A stretch of 39,166 nucleotides of DNA, from positions 1 through 39,166 of the forward strand of contig JAJNBA010000026.1 in NCBI GenBank assembly GCA_021155985.1, read 5' to 3'. Shown here one piece after another: positions 14,947 to 24,593 of the stretch (positions are counted from its first letter, which is position 1; every line of letters starts with the position of its first letter). A program made the translations under genes and the position numbers. This DNA comes from Actinomycetes bacterium (lineage in GTDB: Bacteria; Actinomycetota; UBA4738; HRBIN12). A model generated the notes under the pieces. It did not search any database. It had not been told where the DNA came from and worked only from the letters and a program-made list of their open reading frames with translations.

Positions 14947-16176
14947 TCACCCTACCGCCGCTCCATCCAGACCGAAGCGCGCGTGCACCACGCGGAGCGC
15001 GCGCTCCGCGTCCGCCTTCCGCACGACGCACGAGATCCGGATCGGAGAGGTGGAGATCATCTCGATGTTGATCCCTTCCGTCGCGAGCGCATCGAACATG
15101 TCGGCGGCGACGCCCGGCTGACTCTTCATCCCGGCCCCGACGAGCGAGACCTTCGCGACGCCGTCGTCGACCGACCAGTTCCGTGCCTGCACCTGCTGCG
15201 CGATACCGCCGATCGTGGATTCGAGACTCGCGACGTCGGCGATCGGCGCGGTGAACGACAGGTCGGTGGCCCCGTCATGCGAGACGTTCTGCACGATCAT
15301 GTCGACGCTCACGCCGACGCTCGCGACAGCCTTGAAGAGCGCGGCCGCCACGCCCGGCGTGTCGGGGACGCCGTCGAACGTCACCTTCGCCTCGTCGGTC
15401 TCGAGCGCGACCCCCGAGATCAGGACGTCTTCCATATCGTCGTCGACCTCCTGCACCCAGGTGCCGGGTGCCTCGTCGTCGAAGGAGGACCGCACGTGCA
15501 GCCGGAGGCCGCTCCTCCGCGCGAGCTCGACGGAGCGCGACTGGAGCACCTTCGCTCCCGCCGCCGCGAGCTCGAGCATGTCGTCGTAGCCGATCCGCTC
15601 GATCAGCCGGGCCTCGGGCACGATCCGCGGATCCGCGGTCATCACGCCGCCCACGTCCGTGTAGATCTCGCAGACCTCGGCGCCCACGGCCGACGCCATC
15701 GCGACGGCGGTGAGGTCCGAGCCTCCCCGTCCCAGGGTGGTGATCTCGTAGGCCGAGGAGAGACCCTGGAACCCCGCGATGATCACGACGTTGCCGGCCT
15801 CGAGGGCCTCGAGGATCCGCCTGGGCCGGATCTCGATGATCTTGGCCTGGCCGTGCACCGTGTCGGTGATGATCCCGGCCTGCGAGCCCGTGTAGCTGGC
15901 GGCGCGGCACCCCCGGGCGTTGATCGCGATGCCCAGGAGGGCCATCGCGATCCGCTCGCCCGCGGTGAGGAGCATGTCCATCTCGCGGGGGTCCGGTTCC
16001 GGCGCGATGTCCTTGGCCATGCGCGCGAGGTCGTCGGTGGTCTGTCCCATCGCCGACACGACCACGATCACGTCGTTGCCGGCGTCGCGCGCCTCCACCA
16101 CCCGGTCGGCAACGACGCGGAGCCGTTCGACGCCGTCGACCGAGGTCCCGCCGTATTTCTGCACGACGATGGGCAT
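14947..16176 (-). CDS. lysC: Aspartokinase
   Basis: This 409-residue aspartokinase phosphorylates aspartate, the committed step of the aspartate family. KYGGTS (residues 7-12), the [11 protein letters not shown] and FQGLSS blocks, and [13 protein letters not shown] mark the kinase domain. Two C-terminal ACT domains (from about 265) normally bind lysine and/or threonine for feedback control. ATG 16176 is chosen because [12 protein letters not shown] matches the family N-terminus; a longer frame continues upstream but is not homologous. There is no Shine-Dalgarno, and TACGCT ends 6 nt before the ATG, so the mRNA is probably leaderless. Some relatives also make a short beta subunit from an internal start; I did not locate one. 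Confidence 0.96.
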   Translation of the reverse strand: MPIVVQKYGGTSVDGVERLRVVADRVVEARDAGNDVIVVVSAMGQTTDDLARMAKDIAPEPDPREMDMLLTAGERIAMALLGIAINARGCRAASYTGSQAGIITDTVHGQAKIIEIRPRRILEALEAGNVVIIAGFQGLSSAYEITTLGRGGSDLTAVAMASAVGAEVCEIYTDVGGVMTADPRIVPEARLIERIGYDDMLELAAAGAKVLQSRSVELARRSGLRLHVRSSFDDEAPGTWVQEVDDDMEDVLISGVALETDEAKVTFDGVPDTPGVAAALFKAVASVGVSVDMIVQNVSHDGATDLSFTAPIADVASLESTIGGIAQQVQARNWSVDDGVAKVSLVGAGMKSQPGVAADMFDALATEGINIEMISTSPIRISCVVRKADAERALRVVHARFGLDGAAVG

Positions 16177-16182
16177 GGGGCG

Positions 16183-16188
16183 AGCGTA
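16183..16188 (-). promoter_or_regulatory. -10 box for leaderless lysC-asd mRNA
   Basis: TACGCT on the minus strand is separated from the lysC ATG by exactly 6 nt, which puts transcription initiation at the start codon. Confidence 0.55.
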
Positions 16189-16211
16189 GCAGTGCGTCTG
16201 AGGGCGACCCG

Positions 16212-18338
16212 TCAGGCCGGGCGGACCGCGTCGAGCTCGTCGACGAGGCCGAGCGCCTCGCGCAGGAATCGCACCTGCAGCAGGAGCAGGTTCTCCGCGA
16301 CGGACTCCTCGGTGGTCATGTGCGTGATGCCGGAGAGCGCCACGAACGAGTGGGGTCGCCCGGCCTCCGTGAGTGCGCGGGACATGCGCAGCGTGTTGGC
16401 GACGAAGACGTTGTCGTCGGCCAGGCCGTGGATCAGCAGCAGCGGCCGCGTGAGGTTCGGGGCATCCTCGATGAGGGAGTTCCTTCGATAGACGTCCTCC
16501 TCGTCCTGAGGGAGCCCGAGGTATCGCTCGGTGTAGGCGGTGTCGTACAGCGTCTGGTCCGTGACCGGCGCTCCGGCCACGGCGGCGTGGAACACGTCGG
16601 GTCGGCGGAGCACCGCCATCGCCGCGAGGTAGCCACCGAACGACCAACCGCGGATGCCCACCCGGTCGAGATCCAGGAACCCGAAGCGCTCCGACGCCGC
16701 GTGGAGAGCGTCCACTTGGTCATCCAACACCGGCCCGGCGAAGTCACGGTAGACGGCGTGCTCCCACTGGATGCCGCGCCCGGGCGTTCCCCGCCCGTCG
16801 GCCACGAGGACGGCGAAGCCCTGATCCGCGAGCCACTGAGGCTCGAGCGTCGCCCGGTAGGCGTTGAGGACCTTCGCGAAGTGCGGCCCCCCGTACGGAT
16901 CCAGGATCACCGGGAGGGGAGTCGAAGGCTCCGCCCCGCCCGGCGTGAACACGGCCACGCGGATCTCCCGGTCGCCGACGACGCCGAAGGTGGGGTGGGC
17001 ATCGATCACGGGCGTCTCGACGTGGGAGCGGATCTCCGCGAGCTCGGCACCGGCGCGCAGCACGAGGGCTCGACGCATCCGCCGATCGGCGAGGTCGGAG
17101 ACGATCACCATGAGGTCGCCGGCGCGAGCGGCGGTGTGGACGCCCGGCTCGGTGGTCAGGCGTTCGGGACTCCCGCCGCCGTCGCCTGTGATCCGCCACA
17201 CGTGCATCTCGGTGGGATCGTCCTGCCCCGCGAAGAGTACGTCGCCGCCGACATCGAGGACCGACGCGACCTGGAGGCCCGCCGGCGTGACGGGTGCACC
17301 GTCGAGCGTGATCCGACGGGTGTCCTCTCTCTCCTCCACGAACACGAGCCGTCCGTCCGACAAGCGATCGGGCACACCGGTGACGATCGTCTGCCAGTGC
17401 TCCGCCGTGTGTTCGACGAGCGCCTGCGTCTTCCCGGAGTCGGGGTCGGCCTCGAGGACGAGCCAGCGCTTCTGATCGCGGGACAGGACCAGCAGGGTGA
17501 GCGGGCATCGATCGTTCCACGTCACCTCGACGAGGTACGGGAGAGCGTCGCGGTCCCAGTCGACGTCCACGCGCGACCCGTCGAGCCCGAGGACCGAGAG
17601 CGACACGTCGGCGTTGTCGGTCCCGGCCTGCGGGTACCGAACGGCTCGGGGTGGTGCGTCCGGATCCACCGGCGAGGCGATGTGCCACACACGCACGGGT
17701 CGTTCGTCCACCCGCGCCACCGCGATCCGCTCGCCGTCCGGCGACCACCAGAACCCACGGTGACGCTCCAGCTCCTCTGAAGCGGCGAACTCCGCGATCC
17801 CCCAGTGGACGTCCGGATCGTTGTCGTGCGCGAGGACCCGGCTCGACCCCGCGTGCCCTCCCCGCGCGGGGAGGTCCTGTACGTGGAGAGCGCCGTCGAC
17901 GACGTAGGCCACGCGGCGACCGGTGGGATCGGGCCTGACGTCGAACGCTCCCTCGGCGGCGTGCTCCAACGGGTGCGCCCCGCCGGCGACGAGGTCCGCG
18001 ACATGCACCCGGCCTCCGAGGACGAACACGGCGGAGGTGAGCCCGTCGTCGGCGTCGTAGGTCGTGACCCCCGTCATCTGCTCGCGCATCCGCTCGCGCC
18101 GGTCTCGCTCGTCCTGGGTGAGCTCCTGCCCGCCGTCGGCCGCCGACGGATCGAAGATCAGCCGCTCCTCCCGGGTCTCCACGTCGAACACCCAGAGGCA
18201 GCCCTGGGGGTTGTCTCCGCTCGTCGAACGGATGAACGACACCCGCGACCCGTCCTCGGCCACGCGGAAGCTGCGAGGCGCTCCGAGCGTGAACCCTCGT
18301 GTCCGTGCCTTCTGCCGTGGGAACGAGTCCTCTGCCAA
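16212..18338 (-). CDS. S9 family peptidase (dipeptidyl-peptidase IV/prolyl oligopeptidase type)
   Basis: The protein is 708 residues. The N-terminal two thirds are beta-propeller-like repeats with WSPDG and similar blades. The C-terminal alpha/beta-hydrolase has all three catalytic residues: Ser in GWSFGGYLA (about 570), Asp in HGLADDNVF (about 648) and His in GITHMT (about 680). Family members cleave short peptides, often after proline, and may be cytoplasmic or exported; no signal peptide is seen. The start at 18338 is TTG, with AGGGGG about 10 nt upstream. It diverges from the sigma-factor gene. Confidence 0.93.
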   Translation of the reverse strand: MAEDSFPRQKARTRGFTLGAPRSFRVAEDGSRVSFIRSTSGDNPQGCLWVFDVETREERLIFDPSAADGGQELTQDERDRRERMREQMTGVTTYDADDGLTSAVFVLGGRVHVADLVAGGAHPLEHAAEGAFDVRPDPTGRRVAYVVDGALHVQDLPARGGHAGSSRVLAHDNDPDVHWGIAEFAASEELERHRGFWWSPDGERIAVARVDERPVRVWHIASPVDPDAPPRAVRYPQAGTDNADVSLSVLGLDGSRVDVDWDRDALPYLVEVTWNDRCPLTLLVLSRDQKRWLVLEADPDSGKTQALVEHTAEHWQTIVTGVPDRLSDGRLVFVEEREDTRRITLDGAPVTPAGLQVASVLDVGGDVLFAGQDDPTEMHVWRITGDGGGSPERLTTEPGVHTAARAGDLMVIVSDLADRRMRRALVLRAGAELAEIRSHVETPVIDAHPTFGVVGDREIRVAVFTPGGAEPSTPLPVILDPYGGPHFAKVLNAYRATLEPQWLADQGFAVLVADGRGTPGRGIQWEHAVYRDFAGPVLDDQVDALHAASERFGFLDLDRVGIRGWSFGGYLAAMAVLRRPDVFHAAVAGAPVTDQTLYDTAYTERYLGLPQDEEDVYRRNSLIEDAPNLTRPLLLIHGLADDNVFVANTLRMSRALTEAGRPHSFVALSGITHMTTEESVAENLLLLQVRFLREALGLVDELDAVRPA

Positions 18339-18426
18339 CGCCGTCTACCCCCTGTCACAGCCTCGAGATCCGAGGCATGGTACGAGCGGAACGTCACAGG
18401 AGCCCGAGACGGCTCCCTGGAGAACG

Positions 18427-18448
18427 GATATCGGAGCCAGATATCGGA
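18427..18448. repeat. Direct repeat upstream of the ECF sigma factor gene
   Basis: GATATCGGA occurs at 18427-18435 and 18440-18448, 13 bp apart, just before the sigma-factor start at 18455. Each copy contains the palindrome GATATC. It could be a regulator site controlling the sigma operon or part of its leader. Confidence 0.35.
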
Positions 18449-18454
18449 AGAGCG

Positions 18455-19054
18455 TTGGCGGATCAGCGCAGCGACAGCGAGCTCCTCACTGCGTCGGCCA
18501 CCGAGCCGGGCGTGTTCACTGAGCTGTATCGGCGGCACGCGGAGGACCTCCTCCGCTACTTCGCCCGGCGCACGCTCGATCCGGAGACGGCCGCCGAGCT
18601 GACCGCGGAGACGTTCGCACAGGCATTCGCATCGAGGACGAGCTACCGAGACACGGGGGCGAACGGCGTGGCGTGGATCTACGGGGTCGCGAGGCACCAG
18701 CTCGGCCGGTTCTTCCGGGCGGGCAGGGTGGATCGCGCCGCGCGTCGTCGGCTCGGGATGCCGGAGCGAGATCTCCCGCCGGCCGACTACGAGCGGATCG
18801 AGGACCTCATCGACTTCGCGCCGATCCGCGGCGCGATCGCCGAAGCGTTGCAATCGCTCCGTGACGACCACCGGGACGCCCTGCGCTACCGCGTGATCGA
18901 ACAGCTGTCGTACCCGGAGGTCGCGCGGCGCCTGTCGTGCACCGAGGACAACGCCCGGCAGCGTGTGAGCCGGGGTCTGCGACGGCTCGGTGTGGTGCTC
19001 CAGGAGCGCGGGCTACAACCGGCAACGGAGCCGATGACGGAGAAGGAGACATGA
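18455..19054 (+). CDS. ECF-type RNA polymerase sigma factor
   Basis: The product is about 199 residues from the TTG at 18455, chosen because GGAAGAG lies 4 nt upstream and the translation then begins in the normal place for an ECF sigma factor (ADQRSDSELLTA). Region 2 is FTELYRRHAEDLLRYFARR...AAELTAETFAQAF...GVAWIYGVARHQLGRFFR. Region 4 is ALQSLRDDHRDALRYRVIEQLSYPEVARRLSCTEDNARQRVSRGLRRLG. A longer frame upstream overlaps the divergent peptidase start and is not needed. The stop overlaps the next start as ATGA, so the membrane DUF4349 protein is made in a coupled way and is a candidate anti-sigma factor. Confidence 0.9.
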   Translation: MADQRSDSELLTASATEPGVFTELYRRHAEDLLRYFARRTLDPETAAELTAETFAQAFASRTSYRDTGANGVAWIYGVARHQLGRFFRAGRVDRAARRRLGMPERDLPPADYERIEDLIDFAPIRGAIAEALQSLRDDHRDALRYRVIEQLSYPEVARRLSCTEDNARQRVSRGLRRLGVVLQERGLQPATEPMTEKET

Positions 19055-20148
19055 ACACCGAGTTCGAGACCCTGAAGAGCCTCGAGGGCGACCTGGAGGA
19101 CGTGGCGTCGCGCGAGAGACTCCGTCTCCAGCGGACCACGCTGCAGGGCGCGATCCGGCGGAACACCGGGCGAACGTGGATGAAGGTGGCGGGGATCGCC
19201 GCCGCCTTCCTCGTGGTCGCCGGCTCGATCGGCTTCATCGCCAGCGGCGGCGGCGTGTTCCCGGTGATGAGCGGGGCCGACGGAGCCGGTGACGCTCCCG
19301 CAGCCGCGCGTCGTGCGGTCGGATCCGAGGATGCCGGTGGCGCACCCGAGCCCGCACCGCCGAATGCCTCCCCGATCCCCGCGGACTACTCGGAGGGGGC
19401 CTCGGACCTCGACCAGAACCTCGGGAACCAGCGTCTCGGCGTGCGCCCTTCGGCCGACGGCGGCCAGCAGCAGCAGGACCTCTCGAAGATCGTCCGGGAC
19501 GGGCGGATCGGGATCGTCGTGGACGATGGTGCGTTCGGCGAATCGGTCGGCGAGCTCACGTTCATCGCGGAGCGTCACGGTGGCTTCGTGCTGTCGTCCT
19601 CGACGAGCAACGAGCGCTCGGGAACATTCGTCCTTCGGATCCCCGAGCGACAGTTCGATCAGGCGAGGAACGACATCCGTGACCTCGCCACGCGCGTCCG
19701 GTTCGAGGAGGTTCGCGGCGACGACGTCACCGCGGAGTTCATCGACTTCCACGCGCGGCTCCGGATCCTCCAGACGCGGCGGGAGCTGCTGTTCGATCTG
19801 TTCCAGCAGGCCGACACGACCGACGAGATCCTTCGGATGTCGAGCCAGCTCGATGAGGTCACGCTCCGGATCGAGGAGATCCAGGGTCAGCTTCGATTCC
19901 TGAAGGACCAGGTGGCCGAGTCGACCCTCCGCGTCTCGATCCAGGAGCGGAACGCTCCCGCGGTCACGGGCGAGCAGGACGTGGACAACCCCGACCTGGG
20001 CTCGTCCATCGACCTAGGCGTGCAGGGGTTCCTGCGGATCGTCGGTGCTGTGATCGTCGGCCTCGGCTACCTGATCCCGATCACCGCGCTCGCCGTGGCC
20101 GCGTGGATGGCTGTGTGGTTCGTTCGCCGGCGCAGAGCCATCAGCTGA
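19051..20148 (+). CDS. DUF4349 membrane protein, candidate partner of the ECF sigma factor
   Basis: The protein is 365 residues. A cytoplasmic N-terminus of about 44 residues precedes a transmembrane segment (46-66). A Pro/Ala/Gly linker follows, then a DUF4349 domain (about 150-320) with the typical LSSSTSNERSGTFVLRIPERQFD block and a predicted helical hairpin (about 240-295). A second C-terminal hydrophobic segment ends in WFVRRRR. Start ATG 19051 overlaps the sigma-factor stop, with GGAGAAGGAGA just upstream; a longer frame exists but starts inside the sigma gene. Anti-sigma function is inferred only from coupling and topology. The N-terminus lacks the HxxxCxxC motif of zinc anti-sigma factors. 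Confidence 0.85.
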   Translation: MNTEFETLKSLEGDLEDVASRERLRLQRTTLQGAIRRNTGRTWMKVAGIAAAFLVVAGSIGFIASGGGVFPVMSGADGAGDAPAAARRAVGSEDAGGAPEPAPPNASPIPADYSEGASDLDQNLGNQRLGVRPSADGGQQQQDLSKIVRDGRIGIVVDDGAFGESVGELTFIAERHGGFVLSSSTSNERSGTFVLRIPERQFDQARNDIRDLATRVRFEEVRGDDVTAEFIDFHARLRILQTRRELLFDLFQQADTTDEILRMSSQLDEVTLRIEEIQGQLRFLKDQVAESTLRVSIQERNAPAVTGEQDVDNPDLGSSIDLGVQGFLRIVGAVIVGLGYLIPITALAVAAWMAVWFVRRRRAIS

Positions 20149-20198
20149 GCTGATCGAGTTCGCTGCGTGTGTGGGCGAGGGGTTGCATCATTGGCGCC

Positions 20199-20774
20199 AT
20201 GGACGACCGCATCACCGAGTCCCCGAGATCACCTGAACGGATCGACCTCGGCGAGGGAGCCTCCATCCGCCTCCTCGTCCCCGGGGATGCGCTCGTCGTC
20301 TTCGAGACGGTCGATCGGAACCGCGAACGCCTGCGACGGTGGCTCGGGTGGGTCGACAGAACGCTCGGACCCGGGGACACGCGCACCTTCATCGATCTGA
20401 CGATCGGGACGCAGGGCCGTGAGTTCGCCTACGGGATCTACGTCGATGGATCTTTCGTGGGCGCGATCGGACTCCACACCGACCCGGAGCATCGGAGCGC
20501 GATGATCGGCTACTGGATCGACTGGGAGCACGAAGGGCGAGGGCTCGTGACGAAAGCCTCGCGTGCCCTCACCCAGGTCGCGTTCCGAGACCTCGCGATG
20601 CATCGCGTCTGGCTCACCGCCGACCCGCTGAACACCCGGAGCTGTGCCGTCGCCGAGCGGCTCGGGTTCCGCCTGGAAGGGATCCGTCGAGAGGACACGT
20701 ACACGGACGGACGGTTCCACGATACGGCGCTCTACGCAGTCCTCGAAGACGAGTGGGCGGGTGACGGACGCTAG
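20199..20774 (+). CDS. GNAT acetyltransferase, RimJ/RimL type
   Basis: The product is about 191 residues. It has the GNAT fold: [19 protein letters not shown] at the N-terminus, [24 protein letters not shown] (the acetyl-CoA pyrophosphate loop region, though the canonical Q/RxxGxG/A is modified to HEGRGL) and the [10 protein letters not shown] signature. Relatives N-acetylate ribosomal proteins such as L7/L12 or small amines; the substrate is not determined. The ATG at 20199 is preferred over the upstream in-frame start at 20169. Its TAG stop overlaps the recR stop within CTAG. Confidence 0.88.
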   Translation: MDDRITESPRSPERIDLGEGASIRLLVPGDALVVFETVDRNRERLRRWLGWVDRTLGPGDTRTFIDLTIGTQGREFAYGIYVDGSFVGAIGLHTDPEHRSAMIGYWIDWEHEGRGLVTKASRALTQVAFRDLAMHRVWLTADPLNTRSCAVAERLGFRLEGIRREDTYTDGRFHDTALYAVLEDEWAGDGR

Positions 20775-21364
20775 ATCTCCCGACGCCCTTCGAGGGCCTG
20801 CGAGAGCGTCACCTCGTCGGCGTACTCGAGGTCGCCGCCCACCGGGAGGCCGCTGGCGAGCCGGGTGACACGGATGCCGGCCGGCTTCAGCAGCGCCGCC
20901 ACGTACATCGCGGTGGCGTTCCCCTCGAGGTTCGGGTTCGTGGCGAGGATCACCTCGGTGACGTGATCGCGCTCGACGCGGTCCAGCAGCTCCTGCACGC
21001 GCAGATCGTCGGGCCCGATGCCGTCGAGCGGGCTGATCGCCCCGCCGAGGATGTGGAACCGCCCCTTGTGCAGCGCCGCCTTCTCGATCGTGGCGGCGTC
21101 CTTCGGTTCCTCGACCACGCAGAGCAACGTGCGGTCCCGCGATTCGTCGCGGCAGATCCGGCAGAGGTCGCCTTCGGCCACGTTGCCACATTCCCGGCAG
21201 AACGCGATCCGGTCCTTGGCCTGCACGATGGCCGCGGCGAGGCGCTTCGCGTCCTCCGGCGTCGACTTCACGAGCCAGAACGCGAGCCGCTGGGCGGACT
21301 TCGGCCCCACGCCCGGCAGACGGGCCAGCTCGTCGATCAGCTCCTGGATCGGCCCCTCGTACAC
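20771..21364 (-). CDS. recR: Recombination mediator protein RecR
   Basis: This 197-residue RecR acts with RecO and RecF to load RecA at gaps and stalled forks. It has the N-terminal helix-hairpin-helix ([18 protein letters not shown]), a four-Cys zinc motif ([16 protein letters not shown]), and a Toprim domain beginning [15 protein letters not shown], with the conserved [15 protein letters not shown]. It follows dnaX by 4 nt in the same operon. The ybaB/ebfC gene that commonly sits between them is absent. Confidence 0.96.
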   Translation of the reverse strand: MYEGPIQELIDELARLPGVGPKSAQRLAFWLVKSTPEDAKRLAAAIVQAKDRIAFCRECGNVAEGDLCRICRDESRDRTLLCVVEEPKDAATIEKAALHKGRFHILGGAISPLDGIGPDDLRVQELLDRVERDHVTEVILATNPNLEGNATAMYVAALLKPAGIRVTRLASGLPVGGDLEYADEVTLSQALEGRREI

Positions 21365-21368
21365 GCGA

Positions 21369-23135
21369 TCAGCCCTCCGGCTCGGGATCCTCGGACGGCG
21401 TGGCCCCGAGGACGTCCTTGAGCCGCTTCAGGGCCTCTTCCTCGCTGGGCTCCTCGACCTCCTCGACGAACGCCGCGGCCGCCGGCTCGGTCCCGCCGGC
21501 ATGGGCTTCCCGCGTGACCAGCTCGATGTGGGGACGGACGCCGAAGAGATCGCCGAGGGCCGACTGGAGCTTGTCCGCGCGCGCCGCGACCTGACGGAGG
21601 TTGTTGCGGAACGACGGCGGGAACGCCAGCTCGAGGCTCTCGCCGTCGAAGGCGGCAGGTGTGGCGCTCTCGAGGAGCGCGCGCAGCACCGGCTGCTGGT
21701 TCTGGCTCAGGTGGTCGAGGAGCGACGTCCATGAGCGGCGGAGCATCGCGACGTCGACGCTCGCCGCACTGGCGGCGTGCGGAGCGTCGCTCTCCGCTGC
21801 CGGAGTGGGGGCCACGGGCGCGGGGATGCGGACAGCAGGCTCCTCGACGGCCGCCGGAGCCTCCTTCTCGGGCTCCGGAGCTGCGACGGCGACCGGCTCG
21901 GATTCCTCCACCTGCTGGGCGGGCGCTGCGGCCGCGGGCGCCGCGTCAGCGGAGGGGACGGTCGAGCCGGGCTCGAGGTTGGCGAGGCGTTCCAGCCGCT
22001 CCAACCTCGACAGCGTGCCCGCGGGCCCCGGATCCGTCTCGGGGATGGTCGCCCGCACCAGCGCCAGCTCGAGGGAGAGCCGCGGCGACGTCGTCCATCG
22101 CATGTCGTTCTGCGCCGCGAGCAGCAGCTCGATGACCCGAGCGAGCTCGGACGCCGTGAACTTCTCCGCCTGGATGCGGAGCCCTTCGTACCCGTCGGCG
22201 GGGATGTCGAGGAGGTCCTCCTGTCCCGGGGCGGTCTTCACCAGCAAGAGGTCGCGGAAGTGGGCGAGCGTCTCGTTGGTGACGTTGCGGAGGTCCTGCC
22301 CGTCCTGGACGAGCCGGTTCACGACCTCGAACGTGGTCCGTGCGTCGCCGACGGCAACGGCGTCCGCGAGCTCCACCTGCACCTCGCTCCGCGGAGCGCC
22401 GAGCAGCGCCTGGATCGCGGCGTCGTCGACCTTCTGACCGCCGAGCACCCCGGCCTGGTCGAGCAGCGACAGCGCGTCCCGCGCGGAGCCCTCGGCGTGC
22501 CTCGCGATCGCGTGGGCCGCGGAGTCGTCGAGCGTGACGCCTTCCGACGCTGCCACCTTTTGGAGGAGCTCCGAGAGTCCCTCCATCGTGTGCCTGCGGA
22601 AGTCGAACCGCTGACAGCGCCCGACGATCGTGGCGGGCATCTTGTGCGGCTCGGTCGTGGCCAGCACGAACCGAACGCCGGCGGGCGGCTCCTCGAACAC
22701 CTTCAGCAGCGCGTCGAACGCTTCGCGCGAGAGACGTTGGGCCTCGTCGATGATGTAGACCTTCTCGCGGCCCTGCACCGGCGCCGTGGGCGCCTTCTCT
22801 CGGAGCTCGCGCGCGTCCTCGACCCCACCGTGCGACGCGGCGTCGATCTCCACGACGTCGAGATGCGTGCCTTCCCGGATGGCGAGGCACTGGTCGCACC
22901 CCCCGCACGGCTCGGCGGTGGGACCGGTGGCGCAGTTCACCATCTTCGCGAGGATCCTCGCCGTGGACGTCTTGCCGGTTCCCCGCGGACCGCAGAACAG
23001 GAATGCGTGATGGAGACGGCCGTCCCGGATCGCGCCGGTCAGCGCGCGGACCACGTGATCCTGGCCGAGGACCTCTCCGGGCGTCTGCGGCCGGTACCGC
23101 CGGTACAGCGCTTGGTGCTGCCTGTCCTCCGCCAT
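21369..23135 (-). CDS. dnaX: DNA polymerase III subunit gamma/tau
   Basis: This 588-residue clamp-loader ATPase has Walker [11 protein letters not shown], a zinc motif [16 protein letters not shown], the Walker B-like region IIDEAQRLS, and the sensor region [19 protein letters not shown]. An Ala/Glu/Pro-rich linker (about 395-460) is followed by a tau-like domain ([15 protein letters not shown]...). ATG 23135 is chosen: AAGGAG lies 8 nt upstream and [17 protein letters not shown] matches the family start. A frame running back to 23222 would reach the SRP RNA gene. I did not find a clear slippery site for a short gamma form. Confidence 0.96.
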   Translation of the reverse strand: MAEDRQHQALYRRYRPQTPGEVLGQDHVVRALTGAIRDGRLHHAFLFCGPRGTGKTSTARILAKMVNCATGPTAEPCGGCDQCLAIREGTHLDVVEIDAASHGGVEDARELREKAPTAPVQGREKVYIIDEAQRLSREAFDALLKVFEEPPAGVRFVLATTEPHKMPATIVGRCQRFDFRRHTMEGLSELLQKVAASEGVTLDDSAAHAIARHAEGSARDALSLLDQAGVLGGQKVDDAAIQALLGAPRSEVQVELADAVAVGDARTTFEVVNRLVQDGQDLRNVTNETLAHFRDLLLVKTAPGQEDLLDIPADGYEGLRIQAEKFTASELARVIELLLAAQNDMRWTTSPRLSLELALVRATIPETDPGPAGTLSRLERLERLANLEPGSTVPSADAAPAAAAPAQQVEESEPVAVAAPEPEKEAPAAVEEPAVRIPAPVAPTPAAESDAPHAASAASVDVAMLRRSWTSLLDHLSQNQQPVLRALLESATPAAFDGESLELAFPPSFRNNLRQVAARADKLQSALGDLFGVRPHIELVTREAHAGGTEPAAAAFVEEVEEPSEEEALKRLKDVLGATPSEDPEPEG

Positions 23136-23221
23136 CCTTCTCGCTCCTTGGCCCGCTCGGCCCGCTCCCTGGGCACGCCTCGGCGTCATACAGAGGTGTG
23201 ACCGTGCACCCACCGTCGACA

Positions 23222-23463
23222 CCGTGAGACTCGGCCGCTACCCGACGACGGAACTCCAGCCGGGCTCACCCACGGCACCCGCCGGTTCACGCTTAGGGCT
23301 GCTTCCTTCCGGACCTGACCCGGTTCGCGTTCCGGCGTCGCGTGGGACCCGACCTTCGACGCTCCGTGCCGGGGCGCTCCGGACCCCCCGGGCCTCGGGC
23401 GGGGATTCAGCCCCGCTGAAGCGGATCGCGGGTACAGGGCACCGCTAGCTCCCCGCCTAGCAC
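23222..23463 (-). ncRNA. ffs: Signal recognition particle RNA, large form with Alu domain
   Basis: On the minus strand the invariant S-domain sequence GGTCAGGTCCGGAAGGAAGC is present (23320-23297 region). The 5' part forms an Alu domain: GGCGGGGA (23457-23450) pairs with TCCCCGCC (23405-23398) around a CCGCTTCAGCGG hairpin and a TGTACCCGC segment. Long complementary strands (for example CCCACG with CGTGGG) form the rod between the two domains. The RNA works with Ffh in co-translational membrane targeting. Ends are approximate. It lies directly upstream of dnaX, a common actinobacterial arrangement. Confidence 0.93.
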
Positions 23464-23511
23464 GGTCACACGCGGCGAGTATACGAGGGCCCTCCGACGT
23501 GGCAGGTCGAC

Positions 23512-23797
23512 CTACTCGGGACCGTCGACGTTGACGACCGGTTCGCCCTCCCCCGCACGGACCACCACGATCGAGGCGGGTTCGGTCGAGGGATAACTCC
23601 ATCCGGAGGGACCCGCTGAGGACGTAGATGGAGCTCTCGTAGCTCCCGTGGTGATGCCAGCCCGAGACCATGCCGGGATCGGTCCGGACGAAGCCGGCCC
23701 ACATCCCTTCGGTCTGGATCGCCTGCTCCCTGGTCATCCCCGGCGTGGGTTGGCCTTCGACCCGCAGCTCTGGAGCGACCCGAAAGATCGTGCTCAT
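23512..23797 (-). pseudogene. Cupin-domain protein gene with an internal deletion and frameshift
   Basis: From ATG 23797 (AGGAGGTGT upstream) the frame encodes a cupin N-terminal half: GWHHHGSYESSIYVLSGSLRME supplies the metal-binding His motif. The frame then changes to unrelated sequence. In another frame the DNA immediately continues PSTEPASIVVVRAGEGEPV and ends NVDGPE at TAG 23512-23514, the usual C-terminus of such small cupins. About 25-30 residues of the second cupin motif (the PGDF...PxxxxH part) are missing between the halves, with the junction near 23597-23602. This is a real deletion or an assembly error. As it stands, a functional cupin barrel cannot form. Confidence 0.75.
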
Positions 23798-23935
23798 ACC
23801 GACACCTCCTCGCCATCGATCTGCCCCCGCCGCATCATGCATCGGGCATGGGAACCCCGCACGGGAGTTCGGCGTCCAAGCCCCGTTCAGCCGGACGAGC
23901 AGGCCTTCCGCCCGCTCCCACCCACGGAGGATCTG

Positions 23936-24589
23936 ATGACGTCGACCCGTTCCCGGCTCTCCCTGCTCCTCGCGATCGCCACGCTCGTGGTCGCCGGCTT
24001 CCTGGGGTCCCAGGGCGTGAGCGCGGGTTCCCCTGGAACCCCGCTCGACGGCTCCGAACCGGGCTCCGGCGGCGGCTTCGACGACATGGCAGGGATCTGC
24101 GTCGCCCCGGACGCGGCGAGCGGTGCCGCGCCGGACACGGACTGCGCTGACATGATCGACGACCCGGTGGTCGTCGATCCCGGCGAGTGCGGTGAGAAGG
24201 TCATCGGCACCGGTCCGGACGCCGCGGTGAGCTACGCACCGTGCCCCAGCGACGAGCCGCCGGGGGTCACCGACCCGGATCAGGACGCGAAGCTCGTCGA
24301 GCCGACACCGGGCATGGCGGACGTCCGGCCACACATCTTCGACCACGTCGTGGTGAACGACGACGGATCGAGCGTCACGGTCTATTTCTGGAGCGGTGTC
24401 GAACCCTGCTACGTCCTCGACCACATGGACGTGGACGAGGGACCGGGCGCCGTCACGATCACGCTGTTCGAAGGGCACGACACGAGTGCCGGCGACGTGG
24501 CCTGCATCGACATCGCGCTCCTGAAGAAGGTCGTGGTCCCGCTCGATGCACCGGTCGGAGATCGGCGCATCGTCGACGGCGCCGCCTAG
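23936..24589 (+). CDS. Secreted protein of unknown function (217 aa)
   Basis: A signal peptide (basic TSTRSRLS, hydrophobic LLLAIATLVVAGFLGS, likely cleavage near VSA-GS) leads a Gly/Asp/Pro-rich mature region with several Cys. A conserved-looking C-terminal domain follows (about 130-215: HIFDHVVVNDDGSSVTVYFWSG through LLKKVVVPLDAPVGDRRI) with a Cys pair. ATG 23936 has GGAGG 5-6 nt upstream. I do not recognise the family. It is predicted to act outside the cytoplasmic membrane. Confidence 0.75.
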   Translation: MTSTRSRLSLLLAIATLVVAGFLGSQGVSAGSPGTPLDGSEPGSGGGFDDMAGICVAPDAASGAAPDTDCADMIDDPVVVDPGECGEKVIGTGPDAAVSYAPCPSDEPPGVTDPDQDAKLVEPTPGMADVRPHIFDHVVVNDDGSSVTVYFWSGVEPCYVLDHMDVDEGPGAVTITLFEGHDTSAGDVACIDIALLKKVVVPLDAPVGDRRIVDGAA

Positions 24590-24593
24590 CTGC

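Noticed and set aside
16177-16647. Upstream extension of the lysC frame
   Set aside because: It overlaps the S9 peptidase gene out of frame and has no homology to aspartokinase. The [10 protein letters not shown] start fits the family and the promoter spacing.
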